Origin: Algoriphagus sp.
GTDB taxonomy: Bacteria > Bacteroidota > Bacteroidia > Cytophagales > Cyclobacteriaceae
Reading direction: 5' to 3'
DNA: 64,000 nt
Assembly (NCBI RefSeq): GCF_030694375.1
Contig: NZ_JAUXYL010000027.1
Span: forward strand, 36,133 to 100,132
The translations under genes were made by a program, and so were the position numbers. Under the pieces are notes generated by a model, which was not told where the DNA came from, did no database searches, and saw only the letters and a program-made list of their open reading frames with translations. Shown piece by piece: positions 8,483 through 17,019 of this stretch (positions within the stretch are counted from its first letter, which is position 1; each line of letters starts with the position of its first letter).

Positions 8483-9025
8483 ATGAATGCAGACCGAAAA
8501 TTGATTATCTACATTTCCTGCAGCTTGGATGGCTATATAGCCAAGCCTCAGGATGACCTCAGCTTTCTTTCTCTGGTCGAGAAAGATGGAGAAGACTACG
8601 GCTACAGCGATTTTATACAAACAGTAGACACAGTGATCATGGGTAGAAGAACCTATGATTGGGTTATGAATCAAGTGTCTGAATTTCCCCATGCTGACAA
8701 GGACGCCTATATCATCACCCGAACAGAAAATCCGGTTAAAGGCAAAACCAAATTTTATAATGGGTCCCTAAAAGCCCTTGTCCAACAATTGAAAAGTCAG
8801 CCCGGAAAATCCATATTTTGTGATGGCGGTGGACAAATCGTCAATGAACTACTAAAAGACAAACTGGTTGATGAACTCATTATTTCTATAATTCCAATTT
8901 TATTAGGGAACGGTATCCCACTTTTTCAAAATGGAAGACCAGAGCAACTGTTACCCATTGCATCTTGCGGGAATTATGATTCTGGACTGGTAAAAGTGCA
9001 TTACAGATTGGTAAAAGAGATTTGA
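8483..9025 (+). CDS. RibD_C/dihydrofolate reductase-like protein
   Basis: Cytoplasmic reductase-like protein of 180 aa in the DHFR/RibD C-terminal superfamily (YyaP/YwjB type). Visible marks are YISCSLDGYIAK at the N-terminus, the nucleotide-binding stretch DTVIMGRRTYDWV near residue 55, and FCDGGGQIVNELL near residue 113, followed by IISIIPILLGNGIPLF. Length is typical for this stand-alone family, which is distinct from true folate-pathway DHFR and usually lacks an assigned substrate. It follows the S41 gene by 57 bp on the same strand; functional linkage is not evident. Confidence 0.85.
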   Translation: MNADRKLIIYISCSLDGYIAKPQDDLSFLSLVEKDGEDYGYSDFIQTVDTVIMGRRTYDWVMNQVSEFPHADKDAYIITRTENPVKGKTKFYNGSLKALVQQLKSQPGKSIFCDGGGQIVNELLKDKLVDELIISIIPILLGNGIPLFQNGRPEQLLPIASCGNYDSGLVKVHYRLVKEI

Positions 9026-9300
9026 TAAAGTGCATGCCTACATAGGTACTTATTTGTCCGATATCGAGCAAAATTGTTCGGGAAATAGAGGATATAAAAC
9101 TTCAAAACCGCCAAATTGAATGAATTAAGGCATTTTTGATGGCACAGGATTAGGAGAGAAATTGCAGAACCAAACTTAATGAGATCTAGAAATTAGCTCT
9201 GTATCTAACCAAGCGTAAAATCAAAGTAGCAATAAGATTAATTACGCTATAGGATACAGAAACTCATTCACCTCATCACTTTTAACCAATTCATACTGCA

Positions 9301-11709
9301 ATGCTGAAAAATTATTTCAAAATCGCCTTTAGAAATCTGCAAAAGCGGAAAGCTTTTTCAATTATCAATATCCTTAGTCTGGCCTTGGGCTTGACTGGAG
9401 GGATTTTTATGTTGGTCTATTCCTTGGATGAATTTTCATTCGACAAGTTTCATGAACGGGCAGACCGAATTTACCGGGTCAATACAGTTTTTGTAGATCT
9501 GAAATCTGGTTCGGAAGCTTACAATAACGATAATGGCTGGCCTGTAGGTCAGGTGCTGGAAGCTGAATTTCCGGAAGTTGAGAAAGTGGTCTATACCATT
9601 GGTTGGCCAAGAATGGACGTGACCTCTGACAATGAAAACTTTACTCCCAGAATGCTTTACACCAGTAAGGAATTTTTTGAGGTATTTTCCTTTGAGACTG
9701 CCAAGGGTGATGTGAGTTCTGCTTTGGAAAAACCCTATTTCGCAGTAATCACTGAGGAATTTGAGGCTAAACTTTTTAAAGGTGAAGATGGGTTAAATAA
9801 AGAGTTTTTCATGGGTGACAGCATCCCTGTCACCGTGGGTGCTGTAGTTAAAAATGTACCACAGAATTCACATATACAGTTTGACCTTTTACTCTCTCAA
9901 GCCACTTTTAATGTCATGACTGGAGTAACAGATTACTCCGAAAAAGGATGGAGTAATATTAATATGGGCAACTACCTCCTACTCAGAGAGGGGGTGGATC
10001 AGGAAGCTTTCAAGAAAAAAGCGAAAACCCTCTACATGGATAAAGTAGGAGATATGATGCGTTCTTGGGGTTCTGAGGCCTTCTTGTTTTTTGAACCCAT
10101 GGAGGACATTTACTTGAAATCACAAGCCGGAAACAGATTTGGGCCGATAGGTAGCATAGACAGAGTATATATGGTGTTAGGCGTTTGTCTGTTCACCATC
10201 CTGATAGCCTGTATCAATTTCGTCAACCTGTCCACTGCTCGTTCCGTCGACCGCTTCAAAGAGGTAGGACTGAGAAAGGTAGTTGGGTCATCCCGAATGG
10301 CACTGATCACGCAGTTTATGACGGAAGCTTTTGTACTGACAGTGATCGGATTGGTGATTGCTATCCTGCTGTCAAATACCATGATGGCGGTATTCAATGA
10401 CTTAGTCAATAAAACTTACACCTTGGAAAGCCTGCTAAAGCCTGAAATCCTGATTGGCATCACGGCTTTACTTTTGATTATCAGCTTATTGGCGGGGTAT
10501 TATCCGTCCATGCACCTATCATCCCTCCAGCCGGTAAAGATTCTTAAGGGTAAATTTAATCCCGGCAGTACCGGAATCAATTTAAGAAAAGGGCTCGTGG
10601 TGTTTCAGTTTTTTATCTCAGTTTCACTGGCACTGGGGACGCTCGTTGTACTTAATCAGTTGGACTTTATGCAGCAAAAAGAGCTGGGGTTTGCCAAGGA
10701 TGAAATTTTGGTGATCAATGCTTCACGGCTTTCCAAAAATCGAATTGAAAGCCTCAAAAATGAACTGAACGGTATTTCAGGCATTCTGGATGTCACATAT
10801 TCCAACGGGATTCCCGGAAGACCTGGATGGGTGGGACAGATTGCCTATCCTGAAGGAAGAGAGGCGGAAAACCCGGTGTCTGTCGAATTTCTGTCCGTTG
10901 ATGAAGACTACCTGAGTACCTTAAAATTAAACTTGGTGGCGGGAAGGTTTTTCGATCCTGAGCGGGAAACAGACCGAACAGAGGGCCTGGTATTAAACGA
11001 AAGGGCTGTCAAACAATTTGGATGGGACAGTCCCGAAGAAGCTTTGGGTCAGCGTATCGTTTCCCCTTCCACCACCCCCCAGGGAACTGTAATCGGTGTC
11101 GTCAGGGACTACCACCAGTTAGGCTTACAGCGATCCATTCATGGCATTGCTATGGATTGGGCACCTGATTACTCCTATTGGTTGTCACTGCGCTTTGAAC
11201 CGGGACAAACCTCCTCCATTCTGGAAGCGCTAAACCAAAAATGGAAGACTGACTTTTTCGAAACGGACTTCAAATACTTTTTCCTCAATGAAGACTTTGA
11301 AAGACTTTACCAGGCAGAATTGCGCATGTCAAAAATGTTCAGGCTGTTTGCGGGACTTACACTTCTGATTTCGCTGATTGGATTGCTGGGCTTGGTTTCT
11401 TTCATGATAGAATCTCGGGCAAAGGAAATGAGCATCAGAAAAGTCTTAGGAGCAAATGTGACTCAAATAGTCTACACCCTATCCAAAGAATTTATGCTTC
11501 TGGTAGTCATTGCTTCAGTTTTGGCAATACCTGTGGCTTGGTATTTTGGCAAAGAATGGCTCCAAAACTTTGCCTACAGGGCACCCATGGGGTTGGGGAA
11601 TTTCTTTTCGGTTATCCTGCTAGCCTTGTTGGTTACCCTTACAGTGGTTGGTCTCCAGGCCCTGCGAGCAGCATTCGGGAATACTGTGAATGGCTTGAGG
11701 AGCGAGTAG
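9301..11709 (+). CDS. MacB/FtsX-type ABC transporter permease
   Basis: Inner-membrane permease of 802 aa with the duplicated architecture common in Bacteroidota. It has an N-terminal helix (FSIINILSLALGLTGGIFML) and a MacB periplasmic domain (about 45-240). The first FtsX domain with three helices (about 290-420) contains the coupling-like stretch RSVDRFKEVGLRKVVGSS. A second helix, a second periplasmic domain, and a second FtsX domain (about 680-795) with RAKEMSIRKVLGAN follow. No ATPase is encoded beside it, so it must pair with an ABC ATPase elsewhere. Such proteins act in mechanotransmission, lipoprotein or antimicrobial export; which applies here cannot be told. Confidence 0.92.
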   Translation: MLKNYFKIAFRNLQKRKAFSIINILSLALGLTGGIFMLVYSLDEFSFDKFHERADRIYRVNTVFVDLKSGSEAYNNDNGWPVGQVLEAEFPEVEKVVYTIGWPRMDVTSDNENFTPRMLYTSKEFFEVFSFETAKGDVSSALEKPYFAVITEEFEAKLFKGEDGLNKEFFMGDSIPVTVGAVVKNVPQNSHIQFDLLLSQATFNVMTGVTDYSEKGWSNINMGNYLLLREGVDQEAFKKKAKTLYMDKVGDMMRSWGSEAFLFFEPMEDIYLKSQAGNRFGPIGSIDRVYMVLGVCLFTILIACINFVNLSTARSVDRFKEVGLRKVVGSSRMALITQFMTEAFVLTVIGLVIAILLSNTMMAVFNDLVNKTYTLESLLKPEILIGITALLLIISLLAGYYPSMHLSSLQPVKILKGKFNPGSTGINLRKGLVVFQFFISVSLALGTLVVLNQLDFMQQKELGFAKDEILVINASRLSKNRIESLKNELNGISGILDVTYSNGIPGRPGWVGQIAYPEGREAENPVSVEFLSVDEDYLSTLKLNLVAGRFFDPERETDRTEGLVLNERAVKQFGWDSPEEALGQRIVSPSTTPQGTVIGVVRDYHQLGLQRSIHGIAMDWAPDYSYWLSLRFEPGQTSSILEALNQKWKTDFFETDFKYFFLNEDFERLYQAELRMSKMFRLFAGLTLLISLIGLLGLVSFMIESRAKEMSIRKVLGANVTQIVYTLSKEFMLLVVIASVLAIPVAWYFGKEWLQNFAYRAPMGLGNFFSVILLALLVTLTVVGLQALRAAFGNTVNGLRSE

Positions 11710-12177
11710 TATGGCTACAACCGTCCTATAATTCTGCATGATTTGCAATCATGAAAGCCAGTTAGGGGGGATTTGTAATCCCCCCTTTCTCAACTATAAA
11801 ACAGATTGAAAACCCTAAAACTCCTCTTCGAAATTGAAAATTCTGAGGAAGGTAGTGCTGAAAAGCAGGATCTTTAGAAGTATGATTATCCTAAGAATCT
11901 ACCTATTGTTGTTCTGCTTGAAAATTTGTTATCCCGGACAAGCTGCTCCGATTCTTTTCCACTCACTTTTTTATTGAATTTTCAAAGGTTACATCATCCG
12001 ACTAGCATCTGACTGCCACCTAGAGGCCTGTTTGAATTTGATAAATGACTCATAATTCGCCCACAGGATATGACGTCAACCACACTTGATTGTAAGAAAA
12101 TATTACCTGAGCATTTGGCCTAACAATGCTATTTTCGTTCCACAAAACAATCACCCCAAATTTCCGATTTAAACCCA
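11710..12177. other. intergenic region before fhs
   Basis: The first part carries decayed REP-like palindromes (11737-11852, listed separately). From about 11860 to the fhs start nothing recognisable is present: no convincing promoter, riboswitch or small ORF. Confidence 0.5.
11737..11852. repeat. degenerate REP-like palindrome array
   Basis: Three palindromic units: CATGATT-TGC-AATCATG (11737-11753), a GGGGGGATT...AATCCCCCC unit (11765-11785), and a pair at about 11802-11852 (AGATTGAAAACCC, then TCTTCGAAATTGAAAATTCTGAGGA with decayed arms). They share the ATT-TGN-AAT core and order with the arrays around the transposase at 14104-14634. The G6/C6 unit, directly downstream of the permease gene, may also act as a terminator. 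Confidence 0.65.
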
Positions 12178-13845
12178 ATGACTGACCTTCAAATCGCCAC
12201 TTGCGTAAAACCGCTCCATATTAAAGAAATAGGCTCCAAACTGAATATTGCCGAAGATGACCTTGAGTATTATGGAAAGTACAAAGCTAAACTTCCTTCC
12301 CATTTAATTGATGAATCCCGGATTGACCAAAGTAGTCTGATATTGGTCACCGCCATTTCACCGACTCCCGCAGGGGAAGGAAAAACCACTACCACGATTG
12401 GCTTGGTAGATGCAATGAATAAAATCGGGAAAAAGACCACAGCTGTATTGCGTGAACCAAGTCTCGGACCAGTGTTTGGAATGAAAGGAGGAGCAGCGGG
12501 CGGAGGTTGGAGTCAGGTCATACCGATGGAGGATATCAACCTCCATTTTACCGGGGATTTCCATGCAATCGAAAAGGCAAACAACCTGCTTTCGGCACTA
12601 ATTGACAATAACATTCAAAGTAAAAAGAGAAGTCTGAATATCGATCCACGTAAGGTCCTCTGGAAGCGTGCGATGGATATGAATGACCGGGCACTGCGCA
12701 ATATTATCACTGGCTTGGGCGGTAATTCGGGGGGAATACTCCGAGAAACCGGATTCAACATCACAGCCGCAAGTGAAGTGATGGCGATCCTCTGCATGAG
12801 CAAAAGTCTGGATGATCTCAAAGCCAGATTCGGGAGGATCTATTTGGGAGATAAATTCGACGGCAGTCCTGTTTTTGCACATGACTTGCATGCAGAAGGA
12901 GCGATGGCAACTTTGATGAAAGAAGCAATCAAACCCAACCTCGTTCAAACACTGGAGAATAATCCTGCCATCCTACACGGTGGACCATTTGCAAATATCG
13001 CTCAGGGCACCAATTCGATCCTCGCGACCAAAACCGGGATGAGTTTAAGTGATTTTGTGGTAACAGAAGCAGGATTTGGCTCAGACCTCGGAGCAGAGAA
13101 ATTTTTCAACATCAAGTGCCGGGAAGCAGGAATCTCTCCGAAAGTGGTGGTATTGGTAGCTACGATCCGTGCGCTCAAATACCATGGGGGAAAACCCTTG
13201 GCGGAATTGACCGAGGAGGATGTTGCGACTTTGGAAAAAGGCTTTGCAAACCTTGAAAGACATATCGAAAGTTTGAAGAGTTTTGGCTTGCCGGTAATCG
13301 TCTCCATCAATGCATTCACCACCGATACTGAAGCTGAGCTGGAGAGCTTGCTCAATCACTGCAAACACTTGGGGGTGCGGGCAGCCTTGAGCTTCGGTTG
13401 GGCCAAAGGTGGGGAAGGTTGTATAGACTTAGCACACTTGGTCGCGGAAGCTGCTGAAGAAACTCTGGCAGAATTTAATCCAACTTATGAATTGTCTGAT
13501 CCGATTCTTATCAAACTCGAAAAAGTATGCCGGACGATTTATGGCGCCAGGAATATTATTTTGACCAATCCTGCCAAAGCACAACTCAACCGTTTTGAGG
13601 AATTAGGCTATGGAAATCTGCCGATTTGCATTGCTAAAACGCAGAAAAGTCTCAGTGATGATGAGAAGAAAATCGGGCGACCGGAAAATTTTGATATCAA
13701 AATTCGGGAGTTTGAAATTGCAGCCGGTGCTGGATTCATCATTCCGATCGCAGGAGATATGTTGCGCATGCCTGGACTGCCCGGAACTCCCTCGTCCGAA
13801 AATGTCGACATCGATTCAGAAGGGAATATTTCCGGTCTTTTTTGA
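12178..13845 (+). CDS. fhs: formate--tetrahydrofolate ligase
   Basis: Cytoplasmic enzyme making 10-formyl-tetrahydrofolate from formate, THF and ATP. It is 555 aa, the usual size of bacterial FTHFS. The ATP-binding loop TPAGEGKTTTTIGL lies near residue 62, followed by the family blocks LREPSLGPVFGMKGGAAGGG, INLHFTGDFHAI and GGPFANIAQGTNS. The C-terminal part is intact (AGDMLRMPGLPGTP). The gene stands alone between two REP-like arrays and no other one-carbon gene is adjacent. It would feed purine and formyl-methionine synthesis or assimilate formate. Family assignment is secure. Confidence 0.98.
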   Translation: MTDLQIATCVKPLHIKEIGSKLNIAEDDLEYYGKYKAKLPSHLIDESRIDQSSLILVTAISPTPAGEGKTTTTIGLVDAMNKIGKKTTAVLREPSLGPVFGMKGGAAGGGWSQVIPMEDINLHFTGDFHAIEKANNLLSALIDNNIQSKKRSLNIDPRKVLWKRAMDMNDRALRNIITGLGGNSGGILRETGFNITAASEVMAILCMSKSLDDLKARFGRIYLGDKFDGSPVFAHDLHAEGAMATLMKEAIKPNLVQTLENNPAILHGGPFANIAQGTNSILATKTGMSLSDFVVTEAGFGSDLGAEKFFNIKCREAGISPKVVVLVATIRALKYHGGKPLAELTEEDVATLEKGFANLERHIESLKSFGLPVIVSINAFTTDTEAELESLLNHCKHLGVRAALSFGWAKGGEGCIDLAHLVAEAAEETLAEFNPTYELSDPILIKLEKVCRTIYGARNIILTNPAKAQLNRFEELGYGNLPICIAKTQKSLSDDEKKIGRPENFDIKIREFEIAAGAGFIIPIAGDMLRMPGLPGTPSSENVDIDSEGNISGLF

Positions 13846-13903
13846 TACTCGAAAACTAGGCAAACACCTTAGGAATTTAAAATACAATATTCCTTATGAT
13901 TAA

Positions 13904-14075
13904 GTCGGATTGAAAATCCTATAACAGATTCTCGGGATTTGGAATCCCGAGGTTCGCCGTTCTTCAGGATTTGCAATCCTGAAGCACTGTTTGGGGATTT
14001 GTAATCCCCTTGTTAGTAGACGGATTTGAAATCCTATAACACTACCTCGGAATTGCAAATTCCGAGGAACGTCCC
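13904..14075. repeat. REP-like array downstream of RAYT
   Basis: Six palindromes in about 170 bp: CGGATTGAAAATCC (13906), CTCGGGATT-TGG-AATCCCGAG (about 13931), TCAGGATTTGCAATCCTGA (about 13964), GGGGATTTGTAATCCCC (about 13993), CGGATTTGAAATCC (about 14021) and CCTCGGAATTGCAAATTCCGAGG (about 14045). The recurring couple is a short CGGATT..AATCC unit, a TATAAC-type linker, then a long CCTCGG..CCGAGG unit followed by AACG. Together with the array on the other side they bracket the transposase gene. Confidence 0.8.
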
Positions 14076-14103
14076 GAGCAACACAAATGAAAATTATAAG
14101 AAA

Positions 14104-14634
14104 TTATCCAAATTGGCTTAATTCTAATCTGCCTTTTCGTGTCCCAAATAAGTCACCCGCACTGCTATAGAGGAATTCTTCCTCTTTCTCCACAATATTA
14201 GCCCTGACAGGATTCAAATGAATGTAATTTAATTTTTGCTCGAAAAATTCAAGACTATAAATTTCTTCTCCATGATATCCTTCTTCCCAAAACCAAATTT
14301 TTTCTTCAAAAGTCAATAGCATCTTTAGCCAATGCTTTCTGCTTTCAAGAGGATTATCACAGATTGCCTTGAATATTATTTTGGCAGTATACTTTTTAAA
14401 GTCCCTGATGATGTCACTTAAGTTTTCATTTTTAGCCCTTAGAATGAGATGGGAATGGTTACTCATAATAACCCAAGCAAATATTTCCAATCCCTTCTTT
14501 TCTTGACAATACCTCAAACTGTCAATAAATAGATCAGAATAAGTCGATCTTGTAAAAACATCAACCCATCTTCTTACGGTAAATGTTACAAAGTGAACAG
14601 CTCCTTGATCTTTGATTGAATATTCAAAAGCCAT
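14104..14634 (-). CDS. REP-associated tyrosine transposase (RAYT, Y1/HUH)
   Basis: Single-strand DNA endonuclease of the IS200-related Y1 transposase family, 176 aa from the ATG at 14634 (MAFEYSIKDQ); an upstream start adds nine residues. The HUH metal site is NHSHLIL and the probable catalytic Tyr lies in KKYTAKIIFKAI. The characteristic RAYT tail YIHLNPVRANIV is present. In enterobacteria, RAYTs recognise and cleave REP palindromes that flank them, and REP arrays flank this gene on both sides here. No terminal repeats or target duplication delimit it as an insertion sequence, so it is probably a domesticated or REP-propagating single-copy gene. The reading frame is intact. Confidence 0.92.
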   Translation of the reverse strand: MAFEYSIKDQGAVHFVTFTVRRWVDVFTRSTYSDLFIDSLRYCQEKKGLEIFAWVIMSNHSHLILRAKNENLSDIIRDFKKYTAKIIFKAICDNPLESRKHWLKMLLTFEEKIWFWEEGYHGEEIYSLEFFEQKLNYIHLNPVRANIVEKEEEFLYSSAGDLFGTRKGRLELSQFG

Positions 14635-14677
14635 GATGAAAAAGATTGAGTTAAAAATCAATTTAAATTAATGAAAA

Positions 14678-14796
14678 AACGGATTACAAATCCTATGAAA
14701 AGGCCTCGGAATTGCAAATTCCGAGGAACGCGTATAATCGGATTGAAAATCCTAAAACTTCACCTCGGGATTGCAAATCCCGAGGAACCCGCCGAG
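14678..14796. repeat. REP-like array upstream of RAYT
   Basis: Two head-tail couples: CGGATTACAAATCC (about 14679) with CCTCGGAATTGCAAATTCCGAGG (about 14704), and CGGATTGAAAATCC (about 14738) with CCTCGGGATTGCAAATCCCGAGG (about 14764). Each long palindrome is followed by AAC. Unit order and orientation equal those in the array at 13904-14075. Confidence 0.8.
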
Positions 14797-14801
14797 GAAC
14801 A

Positions 14802-16844
14802 TTACTTCTCCAACCCCTTCACCTTCTCTAAAAACAATCCCTCCACATAAAACTGCCAATCAGAAAACTTCAGTGCCTGATTGGCTAAGTGTACATGGTG
14901 GTCCTGATCCAAAATGTAGTCGACAGGTTTATTGAGCTGTCGGGTTTTGCCATAAACTTCTTCCACTTTGGATTGGATAGAAGCCCACTCCTCCTCCATT
15001 CCCGCGAGTTTGGCCTGAGCTTGAGTTCGCTTCTCTCCACTTGGCTCGTCATATTCAGCGAGTGTCAAGATCGCCCGATTGGAAAACTGAATTACCTGGG
15101 CCACCTGCTCATATACTTCAAGTTGATACGTATTGCGAAGGGCGGATTCTTTTGCTGATTGAATTTGCCGTAAAACTTCATCGACCTGAAGCCTGCTTGC
15201 CTCAGCTTTGGTAATTTTGTCTTGGTGTTTTTGGCTCCAAGCCCCCGCAGAATCCAAATTTGGAAAGGGAATTACTGCCTGATCAATTGGATTTTCCAGT
15301 TTTCGGAGTCGATTTCGATCTTTTTTGATATCCAACAGCAGATTTTTCCAATCCGCCACAGGTCCTTCCAGTGAATTGATAAATTCATATTCTGCAGATG
15401 CCAATGCAGGCCCATACGCTCTTTGACGATAAGCCTGATGGAGTTCATCGCTAGATCTTTTTTCCCCTGCCCAGGTGTATTCAGCAAAAATGGAAATCCC
15501 TCGCTGATACAACTCGAAATGTGGAGAATCATCATCCCAAAGCGTTAGTAACAAGCCATCAGCCTTATTCCGAATAGAGATCAAAGCAAAATCCCGAATG
15601 TTGTTGGTGTTACTTTGGTCCAGTGGCATGAGATTCCAGCGCGTTTGTCCTGCAGTGGCACCCATGACATTAAACCCATTATCTGAAAACCATTTGATCG
15701 CCCTTATATTTCCCGGAGATTCCGGCATGTCATAGTTCCAGCGCATGTACACACAGTTTTTAGGAAAAATGTCAATGTATTTATTCAAGTTGGGCTCATT
15801 AACAGCCCAAATGCTATCTACTTGCACAGCCGTTAGTTTACTATTGTAAATGGACCGATATACGCCGGCATTTTGTAAAGGCATATCATCCCAGAAGATT
15901 GGAGTCAGACCTTTTTGCGAAGCATATTCGCTTACCCGATTAAGCCAGATCAATTGGAGTTCCAAGGGGGAATTCCCGGAGTTTCTTCCTGTGGTATGTA
16001 CTTCATCTCCTCCTACATGCAGGTAATTGGCATAGGGAAATGCCCTCAGTGCATCTTCATAGAGGTCGAATTGAACCTTGTACGTTTCTTCATTCAGGGG
16101 ATTAAAAGCCCAATCGCTTTTCGGATCATCACGCAAAGGTTCGTACTCCTTGTGTTTTAGGATAAATGAAGCATGCCCCAAACCCTGCACCAAGGGACTG
16201 ATCCGGATATTTCGAGCCATAGCATAATCACTGATTTCTTTCCATTCAGCGATTGTAAACCCATCGGAAGAACCCACTTTAGGCTGAAGTTCATATTTCA
16301 GCTTGTCTTCGATTTCCACAATCACCGCATTGATTTTTTGCGCAGCAAAGCGATCCATCAACTCATAGTAGTATTCCTTTTTCTCCAAATGATGTTTCAC
16401 ATCGAGATGAACCGCACGGTAAGCTAATGCGGGTTCGTCTGAGATAGTACATAAGGGAAGCGGGACATTTTGATCTTTTGCATCTTCCAGCAACTGACCC
16501 AAAGTCATCAGTCCATACCAAAGTCCGGCGTCATTTGAGGACTTGATTTCCACTTTTCGATCAGTAATCTCCAGTACATATCCTTCAGATTTGACTTCAA
16601 GTTCAGGTTCTAGAGCAAAAGAGATCTGGTCATTTTGAAAATCGGAAAGCGATTTTCCAGAGGTAAAATGATCTTTTGCGACCAGAAAAACCGACTCAAG
16701 GTCTGAACTGGCCAGTTTTGATTTTCCGGTGATTTCAAAAGAAGATGGGCTTGGTAATACGACAAAGTGGGCATCTGATTTTTCTTTTGGTCCACAAGAC
16801 CAGAATAAAAAAATCAAAAAGAGGATAGAGAGAAAATTGCGCAT
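14802..16844 (-). CDS. GH20 beta-N-acetylhexosaminidase-like lipoprotein
   Basis: Predicted lipoprotein glycosidase of 680 aa; lipobox LFWSC (Cys17). Residues about 28-135 look like the GH20b non-catalytic domain (FVVLPSPSSFEITG, then GLWYGLMTLGQLL). The TIM-barrel catalytic domain starts near 138 (YRAVHLDVKHHL). It contains the GH20 acid pair at Asp280-Glu281 in LHVGGDEVHT, where Glu is the general acid and Asp orients the substrate N-acetyl group. Further barrel strands include LTPIFWDDMPL and LLLTLWDDDSPH. The C-terminal 180 residues are helical. The likely role is removal of terminal GlcNAc/GalNAc from glycans at the cell surface or periplasm. It is monocistronic and its 3' end abuts a REP-like array. 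Confidence 0.85.
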   Translation of the reverse strand: MRNFLSILFLIFLFWSCGPKEKSDAHFVVLPSPSSFEITGKSKLASSDLESVFLVAKDHFTSGKSLSDFQNDQISFALEPELEVKSEGYVLEITDRKVEIKSSNDAGLWYGLMTLGQLLEDAKDQNVPLPLCTISDEPALAYRAVHLDVKHHLEKKEYYYELMDRFAAQKINAVIVEIEDKLKYELQPKVGSSDGFTIAEWKEISDYAMARNIRISPLVQGLGHASFILKHKEYEPLRDDPKSDWAFNPLNEETYKVQFDLYEDALRAFPYANYLHVGGDEVHTTGRNSGNSPLELQLIWLNRVSEYASQKGLTPIFWDDMPLQNAGVYRSIYNSKLTAVQVDSIWAVNEPNLNKYIDIFPKNCVYMRWNYDMPESPGNIRAIKWFSDNGFNVMGATAGQTRWNLMPLDQSNTNNIRDFALISIRNKADGLLLTLWDDDSPHFELYQRGISIFAEYTWAGEKRSSDELHQAYRQRAYGPALASAEYEFINSLEGPVADWKNLLLDIKKDRNRLRKLENPIDQAVIPFPNLDSAGAWSQKHQDKITKAEASRLQVDEVLRQIQSAKESALRNTYQLEVYEQVAQVIQFSNRAILTLAEYDEPSGEKRTQAQAKLAGMEEEWASIQSKVEEVYGKTRQLNKPVDYILDQDHHVHLANQALKFSDWQFYVEGLFLEKVKGLEK

Positions 16845-17019
16845 AGGTTGGGGTTATTGGTGGGTGGTTTCAATTTATCATCAGCCATTTATCGAAGCCG
16901 CGCGATGAATTTAATAGAAAATCCGACTTTAACCCAAGGATAAAAGATTCGCATAGAAATTGTAAGAAGTCGATTAATTAGCAATAACCCGAGACGCAAT
17001 CCCACCTTTCACCTCTTCT

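Noticed and set aside
12061..12177. Possible folate or other riboswitch upstream of fhs
   Set aside because: No conserved core or paired architecture could be traced by eye in this A/T-rich leader.
13904..14075. Regularly spaced palindromes resembling a CRISPR array
   Set aside because: Units differ in arm sequence and spacing, spacers are very short, and no cas gene is near; the adjacent RAYT explains them as REP-like repeats.
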